In this document: positions 34,245 to 46,000 of the stretch, piece by piece
How the letters are laid out: every line of letters begins with the position of its first letter
Numbering within the stretch: position 1 is the first letter of the stretch
From: Brachynemurus nebulosus
Lineage: Eukaryota; Arthropoda; Insecta; Neuroptera; Myrmeleontidae
Assembly: GCA_035578155.1 (NCBI GenBank)
Contig: JAPWDM010000001.1
Coordinates: forward strand, 9,512,670-9,576,669
Length of the DNA stretch: 64,000 bases
Reading direction: 5' to 3'
Translations under genes and position numbers: made by a program
Notes under the pieces: model-generated
The model's input: only the letters and a program-made list of their open reading frames with translations
Told to the model about the DNA's origin: nothing
Databases searched by the model: none

Positions 34245-35430
34245 TGGCGACAATTCGATTCAAGCTTGGTCCAAGACAGAAAAACTATGGTGGCCAAAGC
34301 TTGGTTGAAAATTGTGCTGAGTCTGGTAGACAGCCTTGGTCCAAGACTGGTATTAAATAGGGTTTCCGATCTCGATTCGATTTTATTGAAAATCGATTTT
34401 TGGAGAGCCGATCTTCGATTTTTCGAATCGATTCTTTGGAGACCAAATCGATACAGAGATCGTGAAAAATTTACGGGATCGGAGATCGATCTTTTCGAAT
34501 TTAAATTAGAATATTTTTAGTAAAAATATGATACTTTTTCAAAATTATTGTAAAATATATTTTAAGGTACTCATGTTGTCAAATAATTTGACCACTTTTA
34601 TGATTCATTTATAGAAAATTGAGTCAAATTTTGGATTAATGTGACTCTTTTAGCGCAAGTTGGAAACCATTTTATTGATATTAAATTCAGCAGTTCATCT
34701 TCAAAGGAAATTGAAAATTTTTTTGAAACTGATTTGTGATTACCTAATAAGAAGCTATCAGAACTTTTATATATCTTTTATTTCCTGTAAGTACAAAAAT
34801 GGAATCGATTTTCGTCAGATCGATATTTTGTAAGCCGATTTTCGCCTGCATCGATTTTTGGTTTGGCGATTCGAATCGATCCACAAGATCGATTTTTTGG
34901 CCAGAGATTGGAAACCCTAGTATTAAACATTGGTTCAATGCTCAAATAAGTACCAGTGTCCTGTCGAATTTGGTTCAAGATTGGTTGATTCAACGTTGGT
35001 TAAAATTAAAATAAGAAAGTTGAAAAATTACTAAAATCATTAGTTTGATGAATAAATAATTTGGTTAAATATTTGAAAAATACATCTGACCAAGGTTTTG
35101 ACCTCCGTCGAAAATTTGACACTTGAAAATTTACGAATATTTGATAGTGGGCAAAGCTTAGGTAAATGCGTAAATACTGAGATGTTGCTAAGCATCTGAA
35201 AAGAAAAATAACACAGCCGGTGTTTGGACCAGTATTTAAATTTTGATGTTCGGTAAACTACGAATATTGGACATTGATCCAGATTTGGGTAAAACTGTAA
35301 ATATCGAGATTCGGTTGTGGCAACTACACTACAACTCGAGACTTGGTCCAACTTTGAAATTTGACGTTTGGCAAACGAATCTTGTCGCAAGTTTAGTCCT
35401 TTTATCAAACTTGACACTTCTTACATGGGA
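34245..35430. repeat. Degenerate TTGGTYCAAG-rich repeat block
   Basis: Short motifs of the type CTTGGTCCAAGACTGG and TTGGTTCAAGATTGGTT recur on both sides of the inserted hAT MITE. Further right, a diverged unit of about 126 bp repeats from about 35089, 35217 and 35342 (GACCAAGG..AAATTTGAC..TTGG.AAAC..). It is non-coding. Open frames on both strands here are low-complexity by-products. Confidence 0.45.
34358..34919. mobile_element. 562-bp hAT MITE rich in ATCGAT, exact 8-bp TSD
   Basis: Ends TAGGGTTTCCGATCTC and (complement) TAGGGTTTCCAATCTC, with the identical octamer GTATTAAA on both sides (34350-34357, 34920-34927). Sub-terminal regions are built from ATCGATTTT / GATCGAT repeats at both ends. 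Non-coding. It interrupts the TTGGTYCAAG repeat block. Confidence 0.9.
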
Positions 35431-35704
35431 CACACAACGTTCTAAATATATTTGGGAATTCTGGGGCTTTTCTCCGTTCTCCCAACTATTGTCTCCATGC
35501 AAAGTTTCAAGTCGGTTGGTCAGATTGTTGAGATGTGAAAGCGTGATAAATAAACCAACAAACCGACTTTAACATTAATTACAATGTTAGTTAGATTCGA
35601 TTTGTCTAAACATCGTTCAGGTTCAGATTCCAGGAATTTGCCACTTGATAGATGATGTTACCTTGTAATTTACTTGATTCCAAGGTAATTTTTATATGTA
35701 CACT

Positions 35705-35901
35705 CAGTCCTGGATCTACACTAGGGGCACGCGGGGCTAGTGCCCCAGGCGGCACATTTTGAATTTGGGTTTAATTTTTGCTCGCCACTTATTTTTTTGT
35801 GGAAAAAAGTTAAAATGTTATGAAGAAATTTGTTTTTAGGGAAAAAAAAGGCGGTATTTTTCACAGTGCCCCGAGCAGCACTTAGGGTAAATCCGGTCCT
35901 G
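35705..35901. mobile_element. 197-bp hAT MITE, exact 8-bp TSD
   Basis: Ends CAGTCCTGGATCTAC and (complement) CAGGACCGGATTTAC. The octamer TGTACACT flanks both sides (35697-35704, 35902-35909). Contains AGTGCCCC..GGCGG blocks near both ends. Related sequences lie at 61930-62148 and 46556-46610, and the CAG.CC.GGATCTA end is shared with 42141-42993. Confidence 0.9.
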
Positions 35902-35909
35902 TGTACACT

Positions 35910-38062
35910 GCATAATGAGTTTTAGTCAATGAGGCACCAGATCAAGGAATTGTTTTCTTTTTTGCTAAAAATTAACTAAAGAGGAAATAAATGTTAATAA
36001 ACCAAAAGAATATATAAAATAATATATACTTACAAGGCGAAACTGTGAAATGTCTTGTGTTAATCTGCTTACGATAAAGGGTATAGATTCCAAGAACTAC
36101 GAATCTCTAGAGCCGTAAGCGCCACTTTGAATTAGCCGTAAAAATCTTTATTAATCTATAACCTAAAATACTGTTAGTTGAAAAATAGGCACAGTTTTTC
36201 AATGGAACCAAAAGGAATAATTATTAAAACGTCATAATATCTTCTTTATATAATATGTACACATGTACCTACATAACGTATAAGAAATTAATCGAAGTAG
36301 CTTTTTTAATTAAAGAACTTCCCGCCCGCGATTGAATTAGGTAAAATGAGTTTCACATCGATTTAGAAGATGTTATAGCCGATTAGTACAGTTAAAGAAT
36401 GATTCGATTTCTTCCAAGGTGAGGAGTTTCTTATATAATCATAATTTTTATTTGTGATCTCTCTTTTAACCTTACTTCATTACTTGAACTATTTGATATT
36501 TGTCCTTGTTTAAATACATAGCGTGTTTGTTGAATGCTGATAACGAAAATATAAAATTATTATCGGTATTTATAATAATAACGAATTATTTATTTGTGTT
36601 AGGTAATATTGCCGAATTCGTAGAAGTCTGGTAAATGCTCTTAAATTTTGATCTTATTGATAGGCATTTAAAGAAAATATTCAAACAAGTGTGTGTTGGA
36701 CACGCATTAAATCGGGGTTCTTTAGGACATTTAAGTATATTTTTCCTATATCTCATAGTATATTTCCTATATCTTAAGTATATTTTTCCTATATAACAAA
36801 TTTTAAAATAAAAAAATCCTGTCAAATTTTCATGTTGAATTTAGGAGACCTACTGTTGGGAAAGATACATTACACGACAAAATACAGGTTCTCTTATGGA
36901 AAATGGGAAATTTCTATTATTTCGGTTATTATTTAGGGTTTCATCATGAGTTGCAATTATTTTTGGCTGTAAAAACAAAACTAATCGATTTTAATGATTT
37001 TTTTGTAAATGTTCGGCATTATGAAGGATTAGTCAAAAAATAATATTGGAACTTGAGACCATTACTGGAAAAGCTGAGAAACTTTTACTAAGTTTTTAAA
37101 AATTGAAACAAGTGAACGGGGGAGCACCATTGAAACTGATTTTCGGCCGAAGAGTGGTAATTTAATAATGAACTACAATTATATAAATAATTATTCTTTG
37201 ACTGAAAATGAGGTTTCGATGGTATTTCCCCGTCTATTAATTTTTACCACCATATATCCATATATTTTGTCAGATTTAATAAAAGTTTCCCAGCCTGGAA
37301 AGGCTATCCCAGGCTGGGAAAGGAATTGGTATCGAGTTCTAGTACTTTTTTTAACCAACCCCTCCTAATGGCGAACATTAAAAAAAAGTATCATTAAAAT
37401 CGGATCATTAGTTTTGTTTTTATATAGACAAAAGTAGATGGAGTGCTAATTTTAAATAATTACCTTATATTCTAATGCGAAATGATGCTAAGAACCTCAA
37501 ATTTTGCGCATTTAAATCTGTTCAAATATATCCATAAAATTTAGAAATTAATTATTAAAAGGTGTATTGTTGAAGAAAAATTCTTGGAATAAATTAATTA
37601 TTATTATTATTAATCTAAAATTTGGCAACATCTGATGGTGCATTAAATGAAGCATAACGCAATGGCACCGGTTTCCGACCATCCTCCTGTATCCGTCCAT
37701 TTTAAATATTTTGGAGAATAGCTTACATTTTCGGCGCGAAAGTTTTAAAAATAAACGCGTTTTGTTGATTCAATATTTACACATTGTCCGGCGGTATTGA
37801 CAGTTGTAGATGGTGTAAAATATGCTTGTAAAATGAATAATAGAAATTACAGAAATTTATATTTTGATTGTATCACATTAATTATTTCCTATATTTTCAA
37901 ATAGTGTACTTATGCGTAATTGATTCAACACTGCAACGTTGAATCAATGACGCATAATAAAAATCAATTGTCTCAGACATTTAATAATGTCTGGATGGAT
38001 GGATGAAAGTTGGGTGTGAGGTCCGCTGCACGTAAGTCATTTTGTTGGACTCTTTGTGTCCT
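35910..38062. other. Unassigned spacer with a hairpin motif and a GC stem-loop
   Basis: About 36685-36722 carries AAGTGTGTGTTGGACACGCA followed by GGGGTTCT, another member of the dispersed hairpin family. CCCAGCCTGG..CCAGGCTGGG at about 37290-37319 forms a strong stem. No gene recognised. Confidence 0.45.
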
Positions 38063-38650
38063 TTAAAACCAAGAGGCAGAACAAGAAAAAGTTAAATTCC
38101 CGAAAGTTCTGGGGGTCAAGTGACTGAATTCGAGATATCGATGTCTTAACCATGACAAGGCGTCACAGCTGCAAAGGATATGGTGAGAGGACTCTTCGTC
38201 CTTGTCACATTTCTTGCAGTTGCGTCTGTCCATAAGCCCAGTAGTTACCTGCAAATGCCAGCTAAATGTATTGTGGCCCGTCAGAAGACAAAATGAGCGA
38301 TTCACACGGCCCAGTTACAAGATCATGAGCCTGCCTAGCTCCAGCATATCTTTCCCAAAGAGAACCGTGTCGATCTTGCACCCATTTGCCGACACAGTAT
38401 CTTATTCTCTAGATAGAGACCCTCCAGCACAGGTTCAGACCCCACAAACGGAGTGTTGGAGCCTGCTCTGACCAGCTTAACTACTGTTTCATTCTCCTCA
38501 ATACCCCGGTGCCCCTGGACCTAAAAGAGAGTCACTTGGTACCGAAATGTGAGATTATCCAACATTCTCTGACATTTCCTCACCAGCTTAGATGTTGTTT
38601 TGGCATTTCTCAATGCCTTTAGAGCTACCTGACTATCCGAACAAGTATTG
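38063..38650 (-). pseudogene. Non-LTR retrotransposon C-terminal region: RNase H plus CCHC-like tail, decayed
   Basis: On the minus strand from about 38650 the frame reads TNTCSDSQVALKALRNA, the SDSQ.AL.AL block of retrotransposon RNase H. It then gives VTLF*VQGHRGIEENETV, corresponding to the usual VTLVWVPGHxGIxGNExAD; the Trp codon is now TAG. Then come SNTPFVGSEPVL and, after a frameshift, an open segment 38305-38063. That contains LLTGHNTFSWHLQVTTGLMD and CKKCDKDEESSHHILCSCDAL, the C-x2-C..H..C C-terminal motif of I/R1/LOA-like non-LTR elements. Reverse transcriptase itself is absent. The in-frame stop, the frameshift and the GNEKAD-type motif reading ENETVV mark it as dead. The family identification is from motif memory; the exact clade is not resolved. 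Confidence 0.8.
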
Positions 38651-39721
38651 GTGTGTCCTCGTATTCCAGGCAGCCCCCATATATGTTTTGCATAGGCCGA
38701 GGTAGTGAATAATCCTCTGCAGTTATGACAATGTTCATTTTTGCTTTTGAAAAAGGTAGGTCAGAATCAGGTACATATGTGGACGGAATTAGGCAAAATC
38801 ATTACAAACCGGATGGATAATGGTGCATCGAAGATTGTATTGTACCTTTTTGAAAAAATGAATTTAAAATTTATAAACTGACAATTAACTGATTTATTTA
38901 TTAATTTGTTCGTAGAAAAATATGTAACCTTACATATGCCAATTTTTAAACCACATCATATACTGTATGTTATTATCTTTTTAGAAATTCAAAATTGGGT
39001 ATCGATAAGCGGTCGGAATTCGGTGCCAATGCGTTACCAGGTTATTGGACTGCAATGAAGCATCCAGGACTGGACGCAGAAATCAGCAAACAAAATACAC
39101 AATAGTCAGAAACGAAAATTTTCTTTATTTTCCAACATTTTCTCGAATGATCTGGATTTATTTTTTTAATCCTCATCCTCACTTTTGGTCACGGGAAAAT
39201 ATCTCAAGAAATTAAGAAATATTTTTTTTTCCATATATTAATTTTAAATCTACACCTGTAGTTGGTAAAAGTATGTAGAAATTATGACATGACAGAGTTA
39301 CAATAGTTCAATCATTTTCTCTTTGGAACCCCAAAAAGAAGATGGAATTTCTTTGTGTCTTGTGACAAAACGAACATAATACAAACAAGTAGGTACAGAC
39401 AAATGTAATTTAAAGTTGGTTAAATTCAGTTAAACACCGAACCTCTGTAATCGTTTCATCTGAACCACGAAATCTGATGAACAAAATCTTGTTTGTGGTC
39501 GTTAATAAACAATTAAATGGTTATGACGGTATGTGAGTATAATCAATAATTAACGAAAATGTCCATATATGCTCGTTAATAAAAGTTATTACTTTTTGAT
39601 TAAATTTGTATTTAAAAAATACTAGATGGGCGCAATTAACGAATATAAACAATTTTCTTCGGTCCCTTTTTCAATTAATTGACGTCCAACAACTAGGATC
39701 TACAGACGTCGTATGGTAGAC
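38651..39721. other. Unassigned spacer
   Basis: The first 100 bases may continue the RNase H remnant beyond recognition. No gene or terminal repeats seen in the rest. Confidence 0.4.
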
Positions 39722-40174
39722 TAACAAGGAGATGCACCCAGAGTGAAATTCGGGATTTTGATGAAACTTCGCTGGTGTGTAGTATAGGTAAAAATAAGGG
39801 ACCCGTATTTTTTTTATCGGCCATCGTTCACGTTTAGGGGGTGAAACCAGCCCCTAAAGTTGAGGCTTCAAATCGTATTTCTTAAGATATCTCGAAAACT
39901 ATAAGAGATAGAGGAAACCTTTAAATTGATGAAATGTTACTCTTTGAAAGACCTATTCACCTGTATAGGTTAAACCAGGGCTAGGTTCATAAGGGGGGCT
40001 GGAGGGGTGAAAATGGGGGTAAATTTTCTTGCACAGCCTGAATGGTTCAATGTATTAAATTTTTACCGCTATAAATAGAAAGAGCACCAAAAATTAGCGG
40101 ATACGTGTTTTTGCGTTTTTTCGAAATATTTGTGGTATCCAAGCCACATAAGGAAGAATAACATAGGGTAGATT

Positions 40175-40846
40175 ATATAGTATTATTATTGATTGCAAAT
40201 ACGTCCTATATTTTTTATATTTATGTTTATTTTCATCATGAAAATGTATTTTTTTACTTTCCGATAATGATTCATATATTTTTCAGTACTTACTTAATTG
40301 GTAATTTAGCCATGTGTATATTTGGTTACTCATATTCGATATTTTTTATACCTATTTCTGCGAAAGCTCTCTGGTCTGCAAGTTTTAATGAATGTTCGAT
40401 AAGAAGCAATAATCTTCTATTCAACAACTGCCTTTATCTTTTTCCAAATTCGTTTTTAACCAAATAAACGCGGTTTATTTCTTTCTCAACATTCATACTA
40501 CTTTTCTTATTCTTTTTTGTATGTTTTTTAGGTGTTAACTACATTTCCTATATGGAAAAATTTATTACAAAGCACTTGAACAGTGAACGAAAGAGATTAC
40601 TGCTTCTTGTCGAGCATTTGTTAACACAGCCACACCAGAGAACTTTAACTTTCGCAGAAATAGGTATAAAAAATATCGAATATGAGTAACCAAATGTACA
40701 CATGGCTAAATTACCAATTAATTTAGTACTGAAAAATAAATGAATCATTATCGGAAAGTAAAAAAATACATTTTCATGATGAAAATAAACATAAATATAA
40801 AAAAATATAGGACGTATTTGCAATCAATAATAATACTATATAAATT
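40175..40846. repeat. Inner foldback with mirrored small ORF copies
   Basis: Arms 40175-40374 and 40634-40841 are mirrored (GATTGCAAATACGTCCTATA, CATTTTCATCATG, GTACTGAAAAAT). It separates the two Harbinger-like half-elements together with the adjacent repeat 40847-41438. Outward-facing short frames in both arms end at the same point with the same residues (see the next entry and findings). Confidence 0.7.
40552..40689 (+). CDS. Small ORF (45 aa) of unknown function, mirrored in the opposite arm
   Basis: Starts at ATG 40552 and ends with TAA at 40689. The C-terminal 12 residues read FAEIGIKNIEYE. The minus strand of the opposite foldback arm (about 40460-40325) encodes a diverged relative with the same ending and a matching LLLLxEH segment, but it has a stop upstream. 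I do not recognise the family. It may be the last exon or tail of a transposon protein, or merely a chance frame in an inverted repeat. Confidence 0.2.
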   Translation: MEKFITKHLNSERKRLLLLVEHLLTQPHQRTLTFAEIGIKNIEYE

Positions 40847-41438
40847 AAAGTAAAAAAAATGTTTTTTAAGAAAAAGCTTTTATTTAAAAATGGGCTAAAT
40901 TGTGGATATAAGAGCTATTTTACATTTCAGTAGTTACCAAACTTAATTAGACGCCTCAAGCTTTTAAAAATTATGTTGCATATTGCTTCAAACTTCACTC
41001 AAAGGTTATTTTATTTTTTTAGCCCATTTTTAAATAAAGCTTTTTCTTAAAAAACATTTTTTTTACTTTATTTTCTACTTTTTAGTCTGATTACAATTAA
41101 TTTGAAAAAAAAAATTAAGGAAGTAATTTTTTACCTATATTTTAATCGGTTAATTTACCTTAATCAAGCATAACTATGGAAACAAAAAATTGCAATGTAA
41201 AATCAATGGACAATATTTGACAATTCTAAATGTCAAAAAGTTGCACAGGACTAAAAATCAATAATTTTTTTTGGGGTCAATGTAGAACAAAACTAATTAT
41301 ACAATATTGCATTGTCATCAAGGTTAGACACGTATGTAAAGTTTGAAACTTCTAGCTCAGTTAGAACCTGTCTAAATTTTGATTCCAAGATTTGATCTAA
41401 ACCAACATACTAACATATCAAGTTAAATAAAAGCTTTT
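40847..41438 (+). repeat. Dispersed repeat 'GTTTTTTAAGAAAAAGCTTTT', copy 1
   Basis: From AAATTAAAGTAAAAAAAATG to AGTTAAATAAAAGC it is colinear with 48627-49315, including CAAGCATAACTATGGAAAC and AAGTTGCACAGGACTAAAAA. An internal inverted repeat (ATTTAAAAATGGGCTAAA..TAGCCCATTTTTAAATAA) is complete in copy 2 but has lost most of its left arm here. Class unknown, non-coding. Confidence 0.75.
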
Positions 41439-41622
41439 AATAATCTACCCTATGTTATTCTTCCTTATGTGGCTTGGATACCACAAATATTTTGAAAAAA
41501 CGCAAAAACACGTATCCCCTAATTTTTGATGCTCTTTCTATTTATAGTGGTAAAAATTTGACTACACACCAGCGAAGTTTCATCAAAATCCCGAATTTCA
41601 CTCTGGGTGCATCTCCTTGTAA

Positions 41623-43065
41623 GTGGTCGGAAAACGACACGTCTTATTACAAGACTTAATTCGTATTTCAATTAATGGCGAAAATGATTCCATAGGCTAC
41701 AAGAATCATATTTAAAATTAAATAATGGCTTTTAAATATTTCTCTAATGGTTAAAAAAGTGCGTCCATATTTATCTAAACTATGACATTTCATATTACAC
41801 GGCCAAATGTTATTCCAACTAACGGTGGAAATGATTCCAATCTGCAAGAATTCTATTTAAAATTAAAGAATTGTTTTTAAACTTCTTTTTAATGCTTAAG
41901 AAAGTGTCGATACTTATCTAATTTACCTATATTGTAGACCAACTGGTCGGAAAACGACATTTCATGTTACATGATCAAATGTTATACCAGCTAAAAGTGG
42001 AAATGATTCCAGACTACAAGAATTCTATTTAAAATTAAACAATTACCTTTAAACTTTTCTGTAATGCTTAAGAAAGTGTCCAAACTTAAATGAATTACAT
42101 GGTCGGTCAAGTGGTCGAAAAGACATTCCTTAATGGAGGCCAGCCCCGGATCTACGATTTTTTAGAACCGGGGCAGAAACTTGAAAATGGCGCCCCCCTT
42201 CTCCAACGTTTGACATAAATTGTCAAAAAAACTCATAAGTATATAAGTCCTTTATAAAACTCCAACTTTTTCCGTTGCGGCAATGATAAAAATTAAGGGT
42301 TTTGTAAAGGATCAATATAGGTACAAATTGATTGTTTATTTTAATAAATCTACTCCGAAAGCACTTACAAATTGTGCAAATTTCAAATTTTTATCACCAG
42401 CCCATCAGAGATACAGGGGCACAAAATTCCAAAATTTGGAAAAAAGTTTCCGGAAGTTTGTAAAAATTAAAGGATACAAGTTTCATAATTGAGATAGTGT
42501 TATTTGTTTCATAATGGGTAGTTGTATCCGTATAGCTATTCTTATAGAAAATACTAAACGAGGTTTAAAACATTCCTTCTATAAGAAAAAAAATGTTCAA
42601 AAAGTGAATTTTGCTAAATTTTGGTATCCAACTTTAGGTAAAGTTTTCTTATGGAAGGGACGAATATATAGGTTAATTATGGACACCACTTATGTGCATT
42701 GGCATAAATGACTACAAACACAACAATCAGTGCAAATTGGAAAACAAAAATGGCTACCACGGTTAAACGGTTAAAGATAATTTTTTTTAAAGAATTGTTC
42801 ACAAAACTTCAAATATAATAGAAACAACCGGAGGAATATTAATATTTTCTAAAATGGTCGTGCAACCAACTTTTATTTTAGACCATTTGATATAGACCGA
42901 CCTAGTATGATTTTGGCGCCCTCTGAAACTGATGCCCGGGGCAGGGGCTCCGGTTTGCCAGCCCCTCCCCCCCCCTCCCTAGATCCGGGCCTATTGGAGG
43001 CCTTAATGCTATTTCAGCTTATGACGGAAGTGACTTCAAGCCACAAGAATACTATTTAAACGTTT
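41623..43065 (+). repeat. Satellite-like tandem array (about 150-170 bp, 3-4 units) split by a hAT MITE
   Basis: Diverged units carry GTGGTCGGAAAACGACAT, GGAAATGATTCCA, CAAGAATTCTATTTAAAATT and TGCTTAAGAAAGTGTC. The GACATT anchors lie at about 41636 (variant), 41783, 41956 and 42122. The last unit is interrupted at 42140 and resumes at 43002 with CTTAATGCTATTTCAGCTTA..CAAGAATACTATTTAAA. The array begins immediately at the right TSD of the Harbinger-like element. Confidence 0.75.
42141..42993. mobile_element. 853-bp hAT element inserted in the satellite, near-exact 8-bp TSD
   Basis: Ends CAGCCCCGGATCTA and (complement) TAGGCCCGGATCTA, 12 of 14 matching. The flanks are ATGGAGGC (42133-42140) and TTGGAGGC (42994-43001), 7 of 8 matching. 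Both sub-ends carry GCCCC/GGGGC and GGCGCC blocks. The open frames of 65-69 codons inside it have no transposase motif. Confidence 0.85.
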
Positions 43066-46000
43066 TGTTTTATCATAACATACTCTCCCTTCGAACGTAG
43101 AAAGGAGCTTAAGTGGCATGTGTAAATGGGGGAGGGGAGTACTAGGGTAAAGTCGGTGTAGAGGACCGTTACGTCACTGGATGGAAAAGTTCATTTCCGT
43201 GGACTTGCAGTATTATGAAATTTAAAGTATGTTAGAAAATGGAAAAATATGTTGTATCGATCTTGCTCTGGAGATAGCGGACTTTGAAGAAAATTATTTC
43301 AAAAACAGTCCATCATTTAAAAAAAAAAACTACGTTATTTTAAAAATCTTTTATAATTATTACACTGGGTGTGACAAAAATTATGCTTGTGTACGTATTT
43401 CTGATAAAATTTCCAAGTGATAAGTTTTATCTAAATGCTAATAATAATTACATTAACATAAAAATGTTATATACATATTAAAATTTTGTTGCACTTGTAA
43501 ATTTTTCGATAGATAATTTATTTTTTCACAATATTTTACAAGAATTACATAATTAAGTTAATTGTGTGGGTTAGCTTTTGATATATTAGGTATTCCAAAC
43601 TTTTTTTTTTTTAATATTTTAAAAACGGTATGAAAGGTTTGTAGAGGTTTTCAGTGGTATACATTTTTTGCAGGGATTGGTCTAAATAAACATCTATCAA
43701 ATATTTTCTTACCTATTGAAGCCCATTAAGATTTAAAAAATTCGTTAAGTGCGTGTTTTTGACACGCACTAAGTAATGTCACCTTAGTGAAAGTGTTAAT
43801 TTATGATTTTTTGTTAACTCTATAGTTGTTAACTCTACAGCCCTCTTGCGTTTATTCAATATGGATGTACAACTCTATAATTATTCAATATGGATATACA
43901 ACTCTATAATAATGTTTCCCCCACTATGATCACACAACGATATTAATATGTCATCCTTCGATGACATAATAAATTCGATAAGTGCAAGTAGGGATATTTT
44001 TTGATACAATGACTGTGGTGCGACTTTTATATACCTACGACTTCAATTCTTTAGCAAGTATGATTCCCTGAACAAGGCTATAAGAATGATATTTATATAT
44101 ATCCCTATATCCCTACATATGTATGTACTTCTAAAACAATTTAGACTTTTTAAATTCTTTGATATTTTGTAATCATCTCAAGAAATTTTTGATCACTCGG
44201 ACTTTTTTGAAGTTCAAGTTTAAATTCATCAACTTTCACCTATAACGATCTACTTTGATACAATCCTCTTTGGAAGTCCAAACATCGCATATCTTATTTG
44301 CTGCTTGCAGAACATTTTTTTTTTTCAAATATTCTGATATATTCAACTCTGATCTAATGCGACTTGCCAAAAACCGACACAAAATTTTCGGACTATTCGA
44401 TATGTTGTACTGAAACCAAAAGGAATACTTAATTAAAAATTAAAAAATCGTCGCTACCTCGGCGATGATATTAGGGCCTCTCACTTATACAGTAGAAGCT
44501 ATCAATAATGCTGTTCCCGTACATCTAATATAAGTATAGGTCCTTCTTCCTTCGCCACAAAGTTTCGTTTCAAGTGAGATTTTTAATGGCTTCATAGACA
44601 AATAAGTAAACAATAGAAATTAAGCAATTTCTCCGGGCGAGATTTTTAATCGCAAAATTTTAATAATTCCACTTTCAATAATGCTACTCCTAAAATAATC
44701 AAAATTAGAAAACTGCAAGTAATGAACAACAAATATTAAAAAATTTTTTTCTTTTTAATCGTTGGAATTAGTCAGAAGGAGCGAAATCAAATATAACAGT
44801 GAAGAACGTGGAGTGCTTTCAAGAATTTTGCTCCCGTTCTGGATAAATTTGTCATTATTAAAGGCTTCCATTGTCTCTACTAAATACCCCTGTCGCAGCA
44901 TCCTGCATAACATAGCGAATTTTCGTTTAGAAAAATTAATTTTTTTTAGAAATCAGTTTATCTAGAATAATAGTTCCAAAATTTTTTATCTGATTTTTTC
45001 TCCTCTTTCTAACGTTTTCACTAAATCTCGTAAAAGTAGGATATTTCGTTCAAGATTTATCGTAAGTACAGGTAAATTTTTTTAGAGAACCGTAGAAGTC
45101 GAAAATGGCTTTTACTGAAATCCTCTAAGCAAATTTCTATCATCGTTCCGGGCTCAAGTCATGTCATGACAGTGGCTGTAAATGGAAACATACAAAATAC
45201 ATACTGTGCCCTAATTAAGTCACAGTTATCATCAAAACAAAGCAGGGGCAATATTTGGTGATTTTACCTCAATAAAGACTCTAGGATTCAGTGATTTTTG
45301 TAATTATTTAAAGCATTTAAAACACAATACTAATTAAATTTCGTAATAAAAGAAATTTATTACAAACATAAATAATGTCTATTTTTTGTCTTTTCTCGTA
45401 GTTGTCACTTGAACTTGTTTTTATTAATGTACAGTTTTATTTAATTATACAAAATTTTCCAGGATATAATAAAATGAAATAAAAAACGATATATTATTTT
45501 GTAAGTGTATTTATGTATGTCAAACAATTTTACAAAGGTCTGCGTGTGTCTAAGAAGATTCATTTGTCGGTCTCGTATATAGATGATAAAAAAATCGTAG
45601 ATCCTTAGTGTTGTTGGATAAACGAACCTCGATTCCTGGAATCGAGGCACCCTCTAACTGAGACCTCTGGGAACGTACATATCTAATGCCGACATAGATA
45701 AGATTAATATAAATTATTACACAGATCTGTAAACCACTAATATGAAATGGAATGATCTTTAAAGGGCATTAGGGAAATAAGAATAAAATATATATTTTGT
45801 CTGTTTCGATTATATACATATCCTTTTTTATGATGTAGTATTTGAACCATCGCAGACATAAGCTATCTTCGTTTCTAAAAGGGCGTAAGCTAAATGGCCA
45901 ACATATTTATAGTGTTTCTTATACCATCGCTTCTCAACCGTGGGTTTTATAGAAATAATAAATAATAAGAACCTTTTTGTACTTTACGAGTTACTGAATG

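Larger units (their letters stand above)
39725..41619. mobile_element. 1.9-kb PIF/Harbinger-like element (TAA TSD) with nested insertions
   Basis: The ends CAAGGAGATGCACCCAGAGT / ACTCTGGGTGCATCTCCTTG are perfect inverted repeats that continue for about 55 bp. A second matching stretch (GTGGTATCCAAGCCACATAA..GGGTAGATTA) lies at 40055-40174 and 41441-41560. TAA flanks both sides (39722-39724, 41620-41622), as in PIF/Harbinger. The left arm carries about 270 bp absent from the right. The centre 40175-41440 is foreign: an inner foldback and a dispersed repeat, listed separately. No Harbinger transposase is visible. Confidence 0.75.

Noticed and set aside
34266..35572. Several frames of 64-125 codons on both strands
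   Set aside because: They sit in the ATCGAT-rich hAT MITE or in the TTGGTYCAAG repeats; strand symmetry and low complexity explain them.
40189..40823. Two similar 91-92 codon frames on opposite strands
   Set aside because: They are inward readings of the two arms of a foldback, rich in Tyr/Phe/Ile. Only the opposite, outward frames with FAEIGIKNIEYE seemed worth a note.
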